DNA of 64,000 bases from positions 72,342-136,341 of the forward strand of contig JAWKWT010000011.1 in the NCBI GenBank assembly GCA_041397365.1, written 5' to 3'. The notes beneath the pieces were generated by a model, which saw only the letters and a list, made by a program, of their open reading frames with translations, was not told where the DNA came from and did no database searches. This stretch comes from P52-10 sp041397365 (lineage in GTDB: Bacteria; Pseudomonadota; Alphaproteobacteria; Rhizobiales; Xanthobacteraceae). Shown here piece after piece: positions 27,655 to 36,893 of this stretch (positions within the stretch are counted from its first letter, which is position 1; the number at the start of each line of letters is the position of its first letter). A program made the position numbers and the translations under genes.

Positions 27655-28149
27655 ATGACACTTCTCGCTGATTCTTCCCGACAGCTCATTGCAGGCATGG
27701 TCGCGGCAGCCGCACTGCTGCTGGCCTCGCCGGGCCATGCGCAGACCGGACCGTTCTCGGCGCTGGGCGGCAACTGGACGGGAACCGGCAAAATTCTCAT
27801 CAAGGACGGCGGGAGCGAACGCATCCGCTGCCGGGCCACCTACACCGTCGCGTCGGCCGGCTCCGGCCTCACCCAGGCGCTGCGTTGCGCCAGCGACAGT
27901 TACCGCTTCGATCTGAACACCAACGTCACCGCATCGGGCAGCTCGATCTCGGGAATCTGGAGCGAGATAAGCCGCAACATCAACGGCACGATCGGCGGCC
28001 GGCTCTCCGGCGGCGACATCGATGCGCTGGTGGAAGCCAACGGCTTCGCGGCGACGCTGGAGATGCAGACGCGCGGCAACAAGCAGACCATCGCGATCCG
28101 CTCGAAGAATACCGATCTGCGCGGCGTCGACATCACGCTGTCGCGCTGA
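27655..28149 (+). CDS. exported protein of unknown function
   Basis: A 164-residue protein with a signal peptide (charged MTLLADSSRQ, hydrophobic core ending LLLASPGHAQ). The mature part is beta-rich and begins TGPFSALGGNWTGTGKILIKDGGSERIRCRATY, with two cysteines (IRCR and ALRCAS) likely to be disulphide-bonded. Ser/Gly/Asn-rich strands such as TASGSSISGIWSEISRNING suggest a small lipocalin-like or beta-sandwich periplasmic protein; that fold is a guess. It has its own terminator. 27380-27654 upstream has no gene and must hold its promoter. Confidence 0.75.
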   Translation: MTLLADSSRQLIAGMVAAAALLLASPGHAQTGPFSALGGNWTGTGKILIKDGGSERIRCRATYTVASAGSGLTQALRCASDSYRFDLNTNVTASGSSISGIWSEISRNINGTIGGRLSGGDIDALVEANGFAATLEMQTRGNKQTIAIRSKNTDLRGVDITLSR

Positions 28150-28168
28150 ATATTTTTCACATCCATGT

Positions 28169-28206
28169 AAAAAGGGCTTCGCCTGATCGGGTGAAGCCCT
28201 TTTTTC
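28169..28206 (+). terminator. Rho-independent terminator
   Basis: AAAAAGGGCTTCGCC pairs with GGTGAAGCCCTTTTTT around a TGATC loop, ending in a run of six T. It lies about 20 bases past the stop of the exported protein at 28149. Confidence 0.92.
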
Positions 28207-28221
28207 GTTCGAACGATATCT

Positions 28222-28348
28222 TCTAGAGACTGATCCAACTGCGTTGAATCAGTCTCGCCGCCTATCTTTTTGTTTGAGCATGATCCTTTCCGACCCGAAG
28301 GGCCGCGAAGCGCAAACCGGTTCCCACTTTTCGGGATCATGCTCTAGA
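28222..28348 (-). repeat. composite palindromic repeat (copy 2), supplies the stop codon of the MMPL gene
   Basis: Two hairpins in tandem. One is 28226-28256 (GAGACTGATCCAAC, TGC loop, 13 of 14 paired). The other is the larger palindrome 28276-28344 with perfect GAGCATGATC / GATCATGCTC arms. A near-identical composite occurs at 59825-59932. On the minus strand the element begins ATCTAGAGCATGATCCCG, and its TAG (28346-28344) is the stop codon of the MMPL gene. Confidence 0.88.
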
Positions 28349-30716
28349 TCGCCGCTTTGGGCTTGCCCTGCCGCTGCCGGATTTTCTCGGCGATGCCGAG
28401 CAGAAACGTCGCGGTCGGCCGCAGGATGAACAGGTCCGCGATCAGTGCTGCCACCATCGAGAACGCGCTGAGCCAGCCGAACAGCCGCAGCGACGGCAAG
28501 TCCGAAAACACCGTCACGACCAGCCCGCAGGCGAGCACCACCGTCGTCAGTATCAGCGCCGGGCCGACCAGAACGGTGGCCTTTTCGACCGCGGCCTCGG
28601 CGGTCGTGTCTGGCGTGTTCTCCAGTCGCAGCCGATTCAGGAAGTGAATGGTCGCGCTCAGGCCCAGCCCGAATGAGACGATCAGCGCCACGACACTGGC
28701 GAATTGCAGCCCCTCGCCGATCGCCCACAGCACGGTGCCCGACAGCACCACCGGGAAAATGCCGGGCAGAATGCTGACCAGCATGACGACGAAGGAGCGG
28801 AACGCCAGCCCGATGAAGGCCGCGACCAGCAGGAATTCGACCGTCAGCGCCGCGTTCAGCTTGCCGATCATGTCGGCGCTGTTGCGCGCGGCGATCGCCG
28901 ACAGGCCGGTCACGGCGATCTCGTAGCCCGGATGCTGCTTGCGCACGTCCGCAAGCGCCGCGTCGAGCTTTTCGACCACCGGCAGGATGTCGCTCGAATC
29001 GAGGTCGGGGACACGACCGGAGACGAGCACGGCGTCGAGCTTCTCGGCGACGAAGCGGCGGACCAGATAGGTCGGCAGCATTTCGATATATTGCTTCAGC
29101 GTGCCGACATCGTCGCGGCCGACCTTCTCGGCGAGCCAGCGGCGCAGCGTTTCGACCGACCAGACATTGCCGACGCCGGCCGTCTTCTCGATGATCGCAT
29201 GCACCTCGGCGATGGTCCGCAACGCCTCCGGCGCATAGAGGTCGGTGCCTTTCGGAAATTCGATCAGCACGTCGATCGGATTTGCGCCGGTCAGCTTGGC
29301 GTCGAGCCGGCTGCTCGCCTCCACCGCCTGCTTCTTGTCCGGCACCTGATCGGCCAGCCGGTAGCGCGGCTCCAGATTGACATAGACCAGCATCAGGGCC
29401 GTCACGACGACCATGCCGGCCAGACTCCAGAGCGCGGGGTGGCGCGTCATCCGCACGGCGATCCAGGCGCAGAAGCTGCGCAAGGCGTTCACGCCCCAGT
29501 CGGCGGCCTTGATCTTCTCGGCGAACACCTGCTCCTTGCGCACCAGCAGCACGCCGAACAGCGGCACCAGCGACAGCACCGCCACCAGCGCGATCACCGT
29601 CGCCGTCAATCCGGCCTCGCCGAAGGCACGGATGAGATCGGAGTTCGAGAACATCAGCGCGACGAAGGACAGCCCGGCGGTGCAATGCGTCAGCACGCAG
29701 GCGGGTCCGACGACCAGCACGGCGTTGCGGAAGGCGCTGACCTTGTCCTCGCCGGCGATCAGCCGGTCGCGCGCGGCGAAGGTGAGCTGCATCGAGTCGG
29801 AGAAGGAGATAACCATGATGAGCGGCGTCATCACGTTCAGGAACATGTTCAGGCTGAAATTGAACCAGCCCAGCGTGCCCAGCGAAAGCAGGATGGCGAG
29901 GATCGGCGGAAACGCCGCGATCACCATGAAGGAGACGCGACGGAAGAAGACGATCGCGATCAGGCAACCGGCCAGAACGCCTGCGACATTGTAGATGACC
30001 CCGTCCCGCGCAACCGCGTTACGGATTTCGAGCTGCATGATCGGCACGCCGGAGAGCTGGCCGACCAGATCGGTGCCCTGCACGGTTTTGGCCAGCAGCT
30101 CGCGAATCTCGCCGACGACGGTGCCGAGCTTGCTGGAGGAGACGACCGCCGGATCGAGCGCAAGGACCGCCAGCGCCAGCGTACCGTCATCCGACAGCAA
30201 TTTGCCGCGCAGGATTTCGTTGCTGCGGACCGTCTTGATGAATCCGTCATAGGCCGCGCCCTCGGGCGGCAGTTCCTCGGGGAACAGCGCCGCCGGGAGC
30301 TTGCCCGGTTCGGGTGGCTGCCGGGCCGAGAACAGCGAAATGATGCCGCGCGTGCCGTCGACGAGCTGGAGGTCGGTGACGAGGTCGCGCATTTTCTCCA
30401 GAGAGTCGCGCGACAGCAGCGATTTGCCCTCGATCACCACCAGAACGTCGAATTCGGTGGCTGGAAAGCGCTTCGTCACCTCCTCATATTGGCGGAATTC
30501 CTTGGTGTCGGAGCGAAAGAGCTGGCTCAGCGAATCGTCGATCTTGATCCGCTCCAGCCCGAAGCCGGCCAGCACGCACAGAAGCGCCAGCACCACCATC
30601 GAAAAGATCGGCGTCCGCATGGCGAAGAGGCCGAGGCGTTCCGCGCCGAAGGCAATGCTGAGCGGCGCACGGGGTTTCGGAGCGGGGCCCGTCGTCTTCG
30701 AGGTCTGATCCAGCAT
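28344..30716 (-). CDS. MMPL/RND-family membrane transporter
   Basis: A 790-residue inner-membrane protein with the RND half-repeat layout twice: one helix, a large periplasmic domain, then five to six helices (about residues 30-55 plus 235-400, and 415-440 plus 635-780). Family blocks include VMTPLIMVISFSDSMQLTFAARDR in the first half and VALIVSFGLGLSATIHFLNRLR in the second. MMPL proteins move lipids and related hydrophobic molecules. Immediate upstream neighbour on the same strand is the hopanoid methylase, so a hopanoid or other lipid cargo is a reasonable guess, but it is not obviously HpnN itself. ATG 30716 has GGA upstream; a TTG at 30746 is an alternative. Confidence 0.85.
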   Translation of the reverse strand: MLDQTSKTTGPAPKPRAPLSIAFGAERLGLFAMRTPIFSMVVLALLCVLAGFGLERIKIDDSLSQLFRSDTKEFRQYEEVTKRFPATEFDVLVVIEGKSLLSRDSLEKMRDLVTDLQLVDGTRGIISLFSARQPPEPGKLPAALFPEELPPEGAAYDGFIKTVRSNEILRGKLLSDDGTLALAVLALDPAVVSSSKLGTVVGEIRELLAKTVQGTDLVGQLSGVPIMQLEIRNAVARDGVIYNVAGVLAGCLIAIVFFRRVSFMVIAAFPPILAILLSLGTLGWFNFSLNMFLNVMTPLIMVISFSDSMQLTFAARDRLIAGEDKVSAFRNAVLVVGPACVLTHCTAGLSFVALMFSNSDLIRAFGEAGLTATVIALVAVLSLVPLFGVLLVRKEQVFAEKIKAADWGVNALRSFCAWIAVRMTRHPALWSLAGMVVVTALMLVYVNLEPRYRLADQVPDKKQAVEASSRLDAKLTGANPIDVLIEFPKGTDLYAPEALRTIAEVHAIIEKTAGVGNVWSVETLRRWLAEKVGRDDVGTLKQYIEMLPTYLVRRFVAEKLDAVLVSGRVPDLDSSDILPVVEKLDAALADVRKQHPGYEIAVTGLSAIAARNSADMIGKLNAALTVEFLLVAAFIGLAFRSFVVMLVSILPGIFPVVLSGTVLWAIGEGLQFASVVALIVSFGLGLSATIHFLNRLRLENTPDTTAEAAVEKATVLVGPALILTTVVLACGLVVTVFSDLPSLRLFGWLSAFSMVAALIADLFILRPTATFLLGIAEKIRQRQGKPKAAI

Positions 30717-30896
30717 TCCCGATCCGCTTTTCGAATGTCCGTCCAAGTCAACGATGTGAGAATCGGATCACTAGCATGTTTTGGGGAACACTTCAGACGC
30801 GGCGGCGCCGCGCATGCCCGCCGGGCCGGAAAGCAGGCATTTTTGCGGCAAGCACCCCCACCGGGCGGGGATTGAACCGCAACCCGCGATCGCAGG

Positions 30897-32483
30897 CTAT
30901 TCTGCCGCAACCGCCGCTTCGCGCAGCCTCGCCGAGTAATGCGACGCGTTCTGCTGCCCGACCGACGCCGCCCGCGAGAACATGATGAGGTGATGGGACA
31001 CCAGCGCCACCGCGATTACGCTTTCGATATCGCCGCGGACGAGGCGCGGCAGCGCGAAATTCCAGAACACCCGCTTGTAGTCGCCGCGCATGCCGATCTT
31101 CCAGAGGATCTTGCCGAGCATGGTCAGGCCGCGCCTGATGTCGCTCGCTGCCACCTTGCGCTCGGATGACGCGATCTGCCGCCGGTTCGGGAAGGTGTGC
31201 TCGACCTGATGCTGGAAGCGCCGGTAGAGTTTTGACGGCTCATAGGCGCTCTGCATGCATTTGCGCCAGCTCGTCACCACATGCTCGTAAGGCAGCCGGA
31301 ATTTGACGTTGGAATCGAGGTCCTCGTCCTCGATCAGCCGCCCCTCGCGCTTCAGCCGGTCCCACAGCGGCGTTTTCGGAAGCGCCTGCAACAGATTGAT
31401 CGTCAGCAACGGAATCTGCGATTCCTCGATGAAATGCATCAGGTGCTTGCCGGTCTCCGGCGTGTCGGTGTCGAGGCCGAGAATGATCCCGGACACCACT
31501 TCGATACCGAAACCGTTCAGCGTCTCGATCGCCTCCATGATCGGGACCATCATGTTGTGGTCCTTGGAAATGGCTTTCAGCGCCGTCGGGTCGGGCGTCT
31601 CGATCCCGCAGAAGATCGTCGCGAAATAGGCGTCGCGCATCAACGTCAAGATTTCCGGGCGCTTGGCGATGTTCAGCGTCGCCTCGCAGGACAGGCGGAG
31701 GCGAAAGCCCGTCCGCTCCTGCCATTTGACCAGATGCGGCAGCAGTTCGAGCGCCGCCTTCCTGTTGCCGATGAAATTGTCGTCGACAAAATAGACCGAG
31801 CCGGAAATCCCGCATTCCAGCAGCTTGTCGAGTTCGGCAATCACCTGCTCTGGCGTCTTCAGCCGCGGATTGCGGCCGTAAAGCCCCGGAATGTCGCAGA
31901 ATTCACACTGATACGGGCAACCGCTCGAATACTGGATGCTGCCCAGGAAATAACGGCCGATATCGGCAAGCTCATAGGCCGGCACCGGAAACTTCGCCAT
32001 GTCCAGGCGGTCTTTGGTCTTCAGCACCACCTGCTGCTCTGGACGCGAGGTGTCGCGCGCGAGGGTGGCGATCAGTTCGTCGGTCGCGTCGCCGAGTTCG
32101 CCGACATGGAGGTAATCGAAGGACGGATAATAATCCGGGCAGGCGCTGACCGACGGGCCGCCGATCGCCACGGGCCGGTCGAACGCATGCGCGCGGCGGC
32201 AGATGTCGTTCATTTGCTGGCGCTGGATATGCATGCCGCTGACGAACACCGCGTCCGCCCATTCGAAGTCGGCATCCGTCGCCGATTGCATGTTTTCGTC
32301 GATGAAGCGAACCTGCCAGTCGGCCGGCAGGTAGGCCGCGATCAGCAGCAGCCCTTGCGGCGGCATGAAGGCCCGCACGCCGTCCGTCAGGGGGTACGCA
32401 TGCTCGAAAGTCCCGAACGATGACGTATAACGAGGAAACACACAAAGGATACGACGCTGGCCGAACCTGCCTTCACCTCTCAT
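30897..32483 (-). CDS. hpnP: B12-binding radical SAM protein, hopanoid C-2 methylase (HpnP-like)
   Basis: HpnP adds a methyl group at C-2 of bacterial hopanoids using cobalamin and radical SAM chemistry. The 528 residues have an N-terminal cobalamin-binding domain (RRILCVFPRYTSSFGTFEHA, FIDENMQSATDADFEWADAVFVSGMHIQRQQM, AIGGPSVSACPDYYP) and a radical SAM domain with the cluster motif CPYQCEFCD near residue 200, then VYFVDDNFIGNRKAALELLPHL. The C-terminal helical tail ends FSRAASVGQQNASHYSARLREAAVAAE. From memory these blocks match Rhodopseudomonas HpnP closely along the whole length. ATG 32483 has AAAGGA 6 bases upstream. 180 bases separate it from the MMPL gene downstream. Confidence 0.85.
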   Translation of the reverse strand: MRGEGRFGQRRILCVFPRYTSSFGTFEHAYPLTDGVRAFMPPQGLLLIAAYLPADWQVRFIDENMQSATDADFEWADAVFVSGMHIQRQQMNDICRRAHAFDRPVAIGGPSVSACPDYYPSFDYLHVGELGDATDELIATLARDTSRPEQQVVLKTKDRLDMAKFPVPAYELADIGRYFLGSIQYSSGCPYQCEFCDIPGLYGRNPRLKTPEQVIAELDKLLECGISGSVYFVDDNFIGNRKAALELLPHLVKWQERTGFRLRLSCEATLNIAKRPEILTLMRDAYFATIFCGIETPDPTALKAISKDHNMMVPIMEAIETLNGFGIEVVSGIILGLDTDTPETGKHLMHFIEESQIPLLTINLLQALPKTPLWDRLKREGRLIEDEDLDSNVKFRLPYEHVVTSWRKCMQSAYEPSKLYRRFQHQVEHTFPNRRQIASSERKVAASDIRRGLTMLGKILWKIGMRGDYKRVFWNFALPRLVRGDIESVIAVALVSHHLIMFSRAASVGQQNASHYSARLREAAVAAE

Positions 32484-32698
32484 CAGATATCCTTTTCCGT
32501 CCCCTAACGGTGGGTCCTGCCCAAAACCGAACGGAGCAAGCGGGGCCTGCCTCCGGGGTGGCAAGTCCTCGCCGGCCATTTGGTCCCATCGGCAAATGTG
32601 GTGACAGAAAAAGGCGAAAAATCGGAGGACCTCGCAAAGTTCTGCGTCGGATCATTATTCCGGCGGTCAGGGACGCGGTCGCCGGCACTGGTATGCGG

Positions 32699-33088
32699 TT
32701 ACTGCGTCTTCTTTTTTCCGCTTGAATCGAACTGCTGGAGATAGGCGATGATGTCGTCGATCTGCTGCGGCCGCTTCAGCCCCGCATAGACCATCTTGGT
32801 TCCGGGAATTTTTCCGCGCGGGTCCATGATGTATTCGCGGAACGTCGCAGCGTCCCATGTGATGCCGGAATTCTTGTTCGCCGGAGAATAGTTGTAGCCT
32901 TCGGACGTGCCTGCCTTGCGGCCGAACAGACCGTTGAGCACCGGGCCGACCATGTTGCGCGCGCCTTCTCCGACCTGATGGCAGGCGCGGCACTGCGCGA
33001 AGACCTTTTCGCCGGCCTCCGCGCTCTGCGCCCGCGCATGCGACGTCACCGCAAGCAACGCGGCCAGCGCCGCCAAAATCATTCGCAT
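32699..33088 (-). CDS. class I cytochrome c (c2/c550 type)
   Basis: A periplasmic single-haem electron carrier of 129 residues. Signal peptide MRMILAALAALLAVTSHARAQ; haem-binding CRACH at about residues 33-37 of the precursor; NMVGPVLNGLFGRKAGTSEGYNYSPANK loop typical of cytochrome c2; axial Met in GTKMVYAGLK; C-terminal helix QQIDDIIAYLQQF. ATG 33088 has AAGGA eight bases upstream; ATG 33106 is an alternative adding six residues. It would shuttle electrons between the bc1 complex and an oxidase or a periplasmic dehydrogenase. It is divergent from the thioesterase and upstream of hpnP on the same strand with a 215-base gap. Confidence 0.92.
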   Translation of the reverse strand: MRMILAALAALLAVTSHARAQSAEAGEKVFAQCRACHQVGEGARNMVGPVLNGLFGRKAGTSEGYNYSPANKNSGITWDAATFREYIMDPRGKIPGTKMVYAGLKRPQQIDDIIAYLQQFDSSGKKKTQ

Positions 33089-33172
33089 TCCCAAATTCCT
33101 TCGCATTCCGTTGTCTCATGACATGCCGCGAGACTATGCTGCGCAAAACACGTATTCAAGGTGAGGCCCGTC

Positions 33173-33571
33173 ATGACGCCGCTCGAGAGGATCAACAGCT
33201 TTCCCCTGCCCTTCGCAGCATTGATGGGAATCAGATTCGTCAGCGCCGAACCGGATCGCGTGGTCGCCTCGCTCGAGATCCGCGAGGACCTTTGCACGGT
33301 CGGCCATTCCATCCATGGCGGCGCGCTGATGGCCTTCGCCGATACGGTCGGCGCTGCTGCGACGGTCATCAATCTGCCCGCGGACGCGAAAGGCACGACC
33401 ACCATCGAAAGCAAGACCAATTTTCTTGGCGGCGCGCTCGCCGGCACCACGCTCACCGCCACCGCGACGCCGGTGCATCGCGGCCGCCGCACGCAGGTCT
33501 GGCAGACCCGCATCGAAACCGCCGACATGAAACTGGTTGCGCTCGTCGTTCAGACGCAGATGGTATTGTAG
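33173..33571 (+). CDS. PaaI-family hotdog thioesterase
   Basis: A 132-residue single-hotdog acyl-CoA thioesterase. The family motif is GHSIHGGALMAFADTVGAAATV near residue 45, with the HGG turn and the catalytic acidic residue. A second conserved strand is GTTTIESKTNFLGGALAGTTLTATATPVHRGRR. ATG 33173 is chosen because GAGG lies six bases upstream; a GTG at 33161 is possible. Likely removes CoA from an aromatic or medium-chain acyl-CoA. Stands alone between divergent cytochrome c and the aminotransferase. Confidence 0.9.
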   Translation: MTPLERINSFPLPFAALMGIRFVSAEPDRVVASLEIREDLCTVGHSIHGGALMAFADTVGAAATVINLPADAKGTTTIESKTNFLGGALAGTTLTATATPVHRGRRTQVWQTRIETADMKLVALVVQTQMVL

Positions 33572-33698
33572 GCCGCCGCGAACACGCGAAGATGACATAT
33601 GGTTGCAGCGCCGCATCAAGCTGCGACCTCAGGCACGTTGACGCGCCCTGCCCAAAGGGCGATGATTTATGGCTTTCGGACAATCAGGAACGGCAAAA

Positions 33699-35084
33699 AT
33701 GAACCATCCCCGACCGATCGATCTCGCGCAGCGCGATCTCGCTTATGTTGTCCATCCCTACACCAATTTCCGAAGCAACGAGGCGAACGGACCGTTCATC
33801 ATCGATCGCGGCGAAGGCGTGTATGTCTATGACGCCGATGGCCGGCGCTATCTCGAAGGCATGGCCGGTCTGTGGTCGACATCACTTGGCTTCTCCGAGC
33901 CGCGCCTTGCAGACGCCGCGGCGCGCCAGTTCGCCCGCCTGCCCTATTCGCAGATGTTCGGCGGCCGCTCGCACGAGCCGGGCATCCTGCTCGCCGAAGA
34001 ACTCGCGCGCATCACGCCGGAGGGCCTGACGCATACGCTGTTCGCCAATTCCGGCTCCGAGGCCAACGACGCCGCCTGCAAGATCGTCTGGTATTACAAC
34101 AACCAGATCGGGCGGAAGGCGAAGAAGAAGCTTGTCGGCCGCTATTTCGGCTATCACGGCATCACCGTTGCCTCCGGCAGTCTGACCGGGCTTGCGCCGG
34201 TGCATGCCGATTTCGACCTGCCGCTCGATCGCATGGTGCATGCGGACGCGCCGAGCTACTATCACTTCGCCAAGGGCGACGAGACGGTCGAACAGTTCGT
34301 CGATCGTCTGGCGGAGAATTTCGAGGCGCTGATCCTGAAGGAAGGCCCGGAAAACATCGGCGCGTTCATCGCCGAGCCGGTGATGGGCGCGGGCGGCGTG
34401 ATCGTGCCGCCGCCGGGCTATTTCGACCGCATCCAGCCGATCCTGCGCAAATACGACATTCTCTTCATTGTCGATGAAGTGATTACCGGCTTCGCCCGCA
34501 CCGGCGAGATGTTCGGCTCCTACACCTACAATCTGAAGCCGGACATGATGACGATGGCGAAGGCGCTGTCGTCGTCCTATCTGCCGATCTCGGCGCTGAT
34601 GATGATCGACAAGATCTATCAGGCGATTGCCGACGGCAGCGCCAAGAACGGCGCGTTCGCGCATGGCGTGACCTATGCGGCGCATCCGGTCTGCGCCGCG
34701 GTCGCGCTGGAGACGCTGGCGATCTACAAGGAGCGCAACATCGTCGAGCACGTCAAGAAAGTGTCACCGCGCCTGCAAAGCGGCCTCGGCGCCTTGCAGA
34801 ATCACCCGCTGGTCGGCGAGACGCGCGGCGTCGGCCTGATCGGCGCGGTCGAACTGACGCAGAACAAGAAGGACAAGAAGGCGTTCGAGGCCAAGCTCGG
34901 GCTCGGCGCTTACGTCCAGGCGCGCGCCGCGCAGCACGGCGTCATCCTCCGCAACGTGCGCGATGCGATCGCCATCTGTCCGCCGCTCATCATCACCGAG
35001 GACGAAGTCGAGGAGCTGCTTCAGGGCCTGCACCGCGCGCTCGACGACGGGCTCGACCACGCCCGCAAGAACGGCTGGGTCTGA
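33699..35084 (+). CDS. class III PLP-dependent aminotransferase (omega-aminotransferase type)
   Basis: A 461-residue enzyme of the acetylornithine/beta-alanine/putrescine aminotransferase fold. Motifs in order: GRRYLEGMAGLWSTSLGFSEP near residue 45, NSGSEANDAACKIVWYYNN near 118, the PLP Asp in FIVDEVITGFARTGEMFGSY near 258, and the Schiff-base Lys in MTMAKALSSSYLPISALMM near 285. The sequence AGLWSTSLGF and the length are like pyruvate-dependent omega-transaminases, so an amine or beta-amino acid is the likely donor. ATG 33699 is chosen because AGGA lies about 10 bases upstream; the frame also opens at ATG 33669. It ends three bases from the convergent MFS gene. Confidence 0.9.
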   Translation: MNHPRPIDLAQRDLAYVVHPYTNFRSNEANGPFIIDRGEGVYVYDADGRRYLEGMAGLWSTSLGFSEPRLADAAARQFARLPYSQMFGGRSHEPGILLAEELARITPEGLTHTLFANSGSEANDAACKIVWYYNNQIGRKAKKKLVGRYFGYHGITVASGSLTGLAPVHADFDLPLDRMVHADAPSYYHFAKGDETVEQFVDRLAENFEALILKEGPENIGAFIAEPVMGAGGVIVPPPGYFDRIQPILRKYDILFIVDEVITGFARTGEMFGSYTYNLKPDMMTMAKALSSSYLPISALMMIDKIYQAIADGSAKNGAFAHGVTYAAHPVCAAVALETLAIYKERNIVEHVKKVSPRLQSGLGALQNHPLVGETRGVGLIGAVELTQNKKDKKAFEAKLGLGAYVQARAAQHGVILRNVRDAIAICPPLIITEDEVEELLQGLHRALDDGLDHARKNGWV

Positions 35085-35087
35085 CTC

Positions 35088-36335
35088 CTACATCGTATTG
35101 GCGGGCGCGAGCGGCCGCCAAAGCTCCTCGCGCCAGCGCAGCGCGATAACCAAGGTGAAAAACAGACCGACCGCGGCATAGGCGCTCGCGGTCGGGACGA
35201 AACCGAACCGCTCGATCAGCGGTCCCGCCACCAGAAGCCCGATCGGCAGGCCGTAGATCGCCATCATCCGCACGCCCATCACCCGGCCGCGCAGGCGTTC
35301 GCCGGCCGAGCGCAGCAGAATGACGGCGAGCGCGATCATGCTGAGGCTTTGCGCGAAGCCCGTGACCATCAGACAGGCGATCGCCGCCGTCATCGACTGG
35401 GTCTGCGCGAAGACCATCAGCAGAACATACCACACAGCGGTCGACAGGATCATCATCCGGGCCAGCTTCACGCCGGAGATGTTGCTGAGCACCATCGACG
35501 CCAGCAGCGCGCCGAAAGCAAAGCTCGCCGACATATAGCCGACGCCGGTCTGGTCGGTGTGGTGGATGTTGCGGGCGATGTAGGGCAGCAGATTTCCGGT
35601 GAACGGATAGGCGGTGAGATTGACCAGAAACGCGATCCACATCGCCGCGCGCATGCATGGCGAGTTCCAGATCGTGCTCACGCCGTCGGATAGATCGCGC
35701 CAGAGCGACAGCCGCTCGGCCTTCGGCGGCTGCGCGGTTTCGGCGGCCGGCGAGATGCACAGGGTGAGAAGCGTGCTGGCGATATAAAGCGCGGCAATGG
35801 CGACATAGGCCGCCCCCATGCCGAGCGCGGCAAACATCGCAGCACCCGTCAGGGCTCCTGCGATGCGCGCCGAATCCATCGTCGTGCGGGAGACGCTCAT
35901 CGCCGCGACGAGATGTTCGTGCGGCATGGTGCTGGCCACCAGCGCGCCGCGGACGCCGAGATCGGACGGGCGGACGAAGCCGAAGATCGCCGACAGGATG
36001 AAAACATAAACCGGATTGATGAGGCCGGTGAGGATCAGCGTCAGCATGGTGCAGGCGAGCACCGCATAGACGGCGCGCATCCCCGCCAGCAGGTTGCGGT
36101 GGCCGATGCGGTCGCCGAACACGCCGAACATCGGCGCGACCAACGTTCCAAGATACATGAGCGAGCCCCAGATGGTGAGGATCACCACCGAGCCGGTCTC
36201 GACCAGCATGTACCAGCCGAGAATCAGGAACTCCATCTCGAACGCCCACGACGTGAACGTGTCGGCCGGCCATTGCAGGCGGTAGCTGCGAATCCGGAAC
36301 GGAGCGAGCGCGGAGGAGCGTGCAGGCGCGGTCAT
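35088..36335 (-). CDS. MFS permease
   Basis: A 415-residue, 12-helix major facilitator protein of the enterobactin-exporter/MFS_3-like type. The first helix pair is DTFTSWAFEMEFLILGWYMLVETGSVVILT; the loop after helix 2 is MFGVFGDRIGHRNLLAGMR, the family signature; a central cytoplasmic loop with PPKAERLSLWRDLSDGVSTIW separates the halves. The substrate cannot be told. The stop is three bases from the convergent aminotransferase stop, so the two transcripts must overlap at their ends. ATG 36335 is the start. Confidence 0.88.
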   Translation of the reverse strand: MTAPARSSALAPFRIRSYRLQWPADTFTSWAFEMEFLILGWYMLVETGSVVILTIWGSLMYLGTLVAPMFGVFGDRIGHRNLLAGMRAVYAVLACTMLTLILTGLINPVYVFILSAIFGFVRPSDLGVRGALVASTMPHEHLVAAMSVSRTTMDSARIAGALTGAAMFAALGMGAAYVAIAALYIASTLLTLCISPAAETAQPPKAERLSLWRDLSDGVSTIWNSPCMRAAMWIAFLVNLTAYPFTGNLLPYIARNIHHTDQTGVGYMSASFAFGALLASMVLSNISGVKLARMMILSTAVWYVLLMVFAQTQSMTAAIACLMVTGFAQSLSMIALAVILLRSAGERLRGRVMGVRMMAIYGLPIGLLVAGPLIERFGFVPTASAYAAVGLFFTLVIALRWREELWRPLAPANTM

Positions 36336-36481
36336 GGCTCACGGCCGCGTGTCATCGCGCGCCCGTCCTTCCTTGTCGTTTCCCTGCTTATTCTGTAGCC
36401 GCCGCGCGGGGAGCCCGCCACCCCTTCCCGCGCACGGCCTGCATAGGGCGGCGGCATGGCTCGGCCTTTTTGGTTTGTTTG

Positions 36482-36865
36482 TCAGGGCGCGAAGGAGGAG
36501 CGGATCTTGATGCCCCAATGTCCGTCCTGCTTGGTAACGACGTAGATCGAATCGAACGCGCCGAGCACGCTGCCGTCATGGCGGTAGCGGACGAAGCGGG
36601 TGTTGATATGCACCTTGTCGGCGCTGGCGTGCAGGATGTCGCGCTTGTCCCAGTCCGAGCGCGCCCAGTCGGAGAAGCTTCCGGTCTTCTTGACCCAGGC
36701 CTTGTCGCGGCCGCGCTCGAACACCACCAGATTGTTGGAGGCAAGCCGCACGCTCGGGAAATTGAAGCAGTCGTCGTGCCCGTCGGCATCGCCCGCATTC
36801 ATCGTGGCGATGAAATTGTCGAGGCACTGCATCGCAGCCGCGATCTCGGCCTTGAAGTCGTCCAT
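36482..36865 (-). CDS. NTF2/SnoaL-like small protein of unknown function
   Basis: A 127-residue cytoplasmic protein: helical start MDDFKAEIAAAMQCLDNFIATMNAGDADGHDDCFNFPSVRL, then antiparallel strands ending VLGAFDSIYVVTKQDGHWGIKIRSSFAP. This is the cone-shaped NTF2-like fold seen in SnoaL and related small enzymes or accessory proteins. ATG 36865 is preceded by AGAAAGA; an upstream TTG at 36910 would overlap the GMC gene. It follows the GMC oxidoreductase by 28 bases and is probably co-transcribed, so it may handle the product of that enzyme. The specific reaction is unknown. Confidence 0.75.
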   Translation of the reverse strand: MDDFKAEIAAAMQCLDNFIATMNAGDADGHDDCFNFPSVRLASNNLVVFERGRDKAWVKKTGSFSDWARSDWDKRDILHASADKVHINTRFVRYRHDGSVLGAFDSIYVVTKQDGHWGIKIRSSFAP

Positions 36866-36893
36866 GGATGTGGTGTCTTTCTCTGTTGGAATG

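Noticed and set aside
28704..30875. A 723-codon plus-strand frame opposite the MMPL transporter
   Set aside because: Arg/Gln/His-rich shadow of the minus-strand gene, with no ribosome site and no domain.
32484..32698. EcfG-type (general stress sigma) promoter upstream of hpnP
   Set aside because: hpnP is under EcfG control in Rhodopseudomonas, so I looked for GGAAC and CGTT at 16-17 bases. Only GGAGG with CGTT at 16 was found, which is too weak to call.
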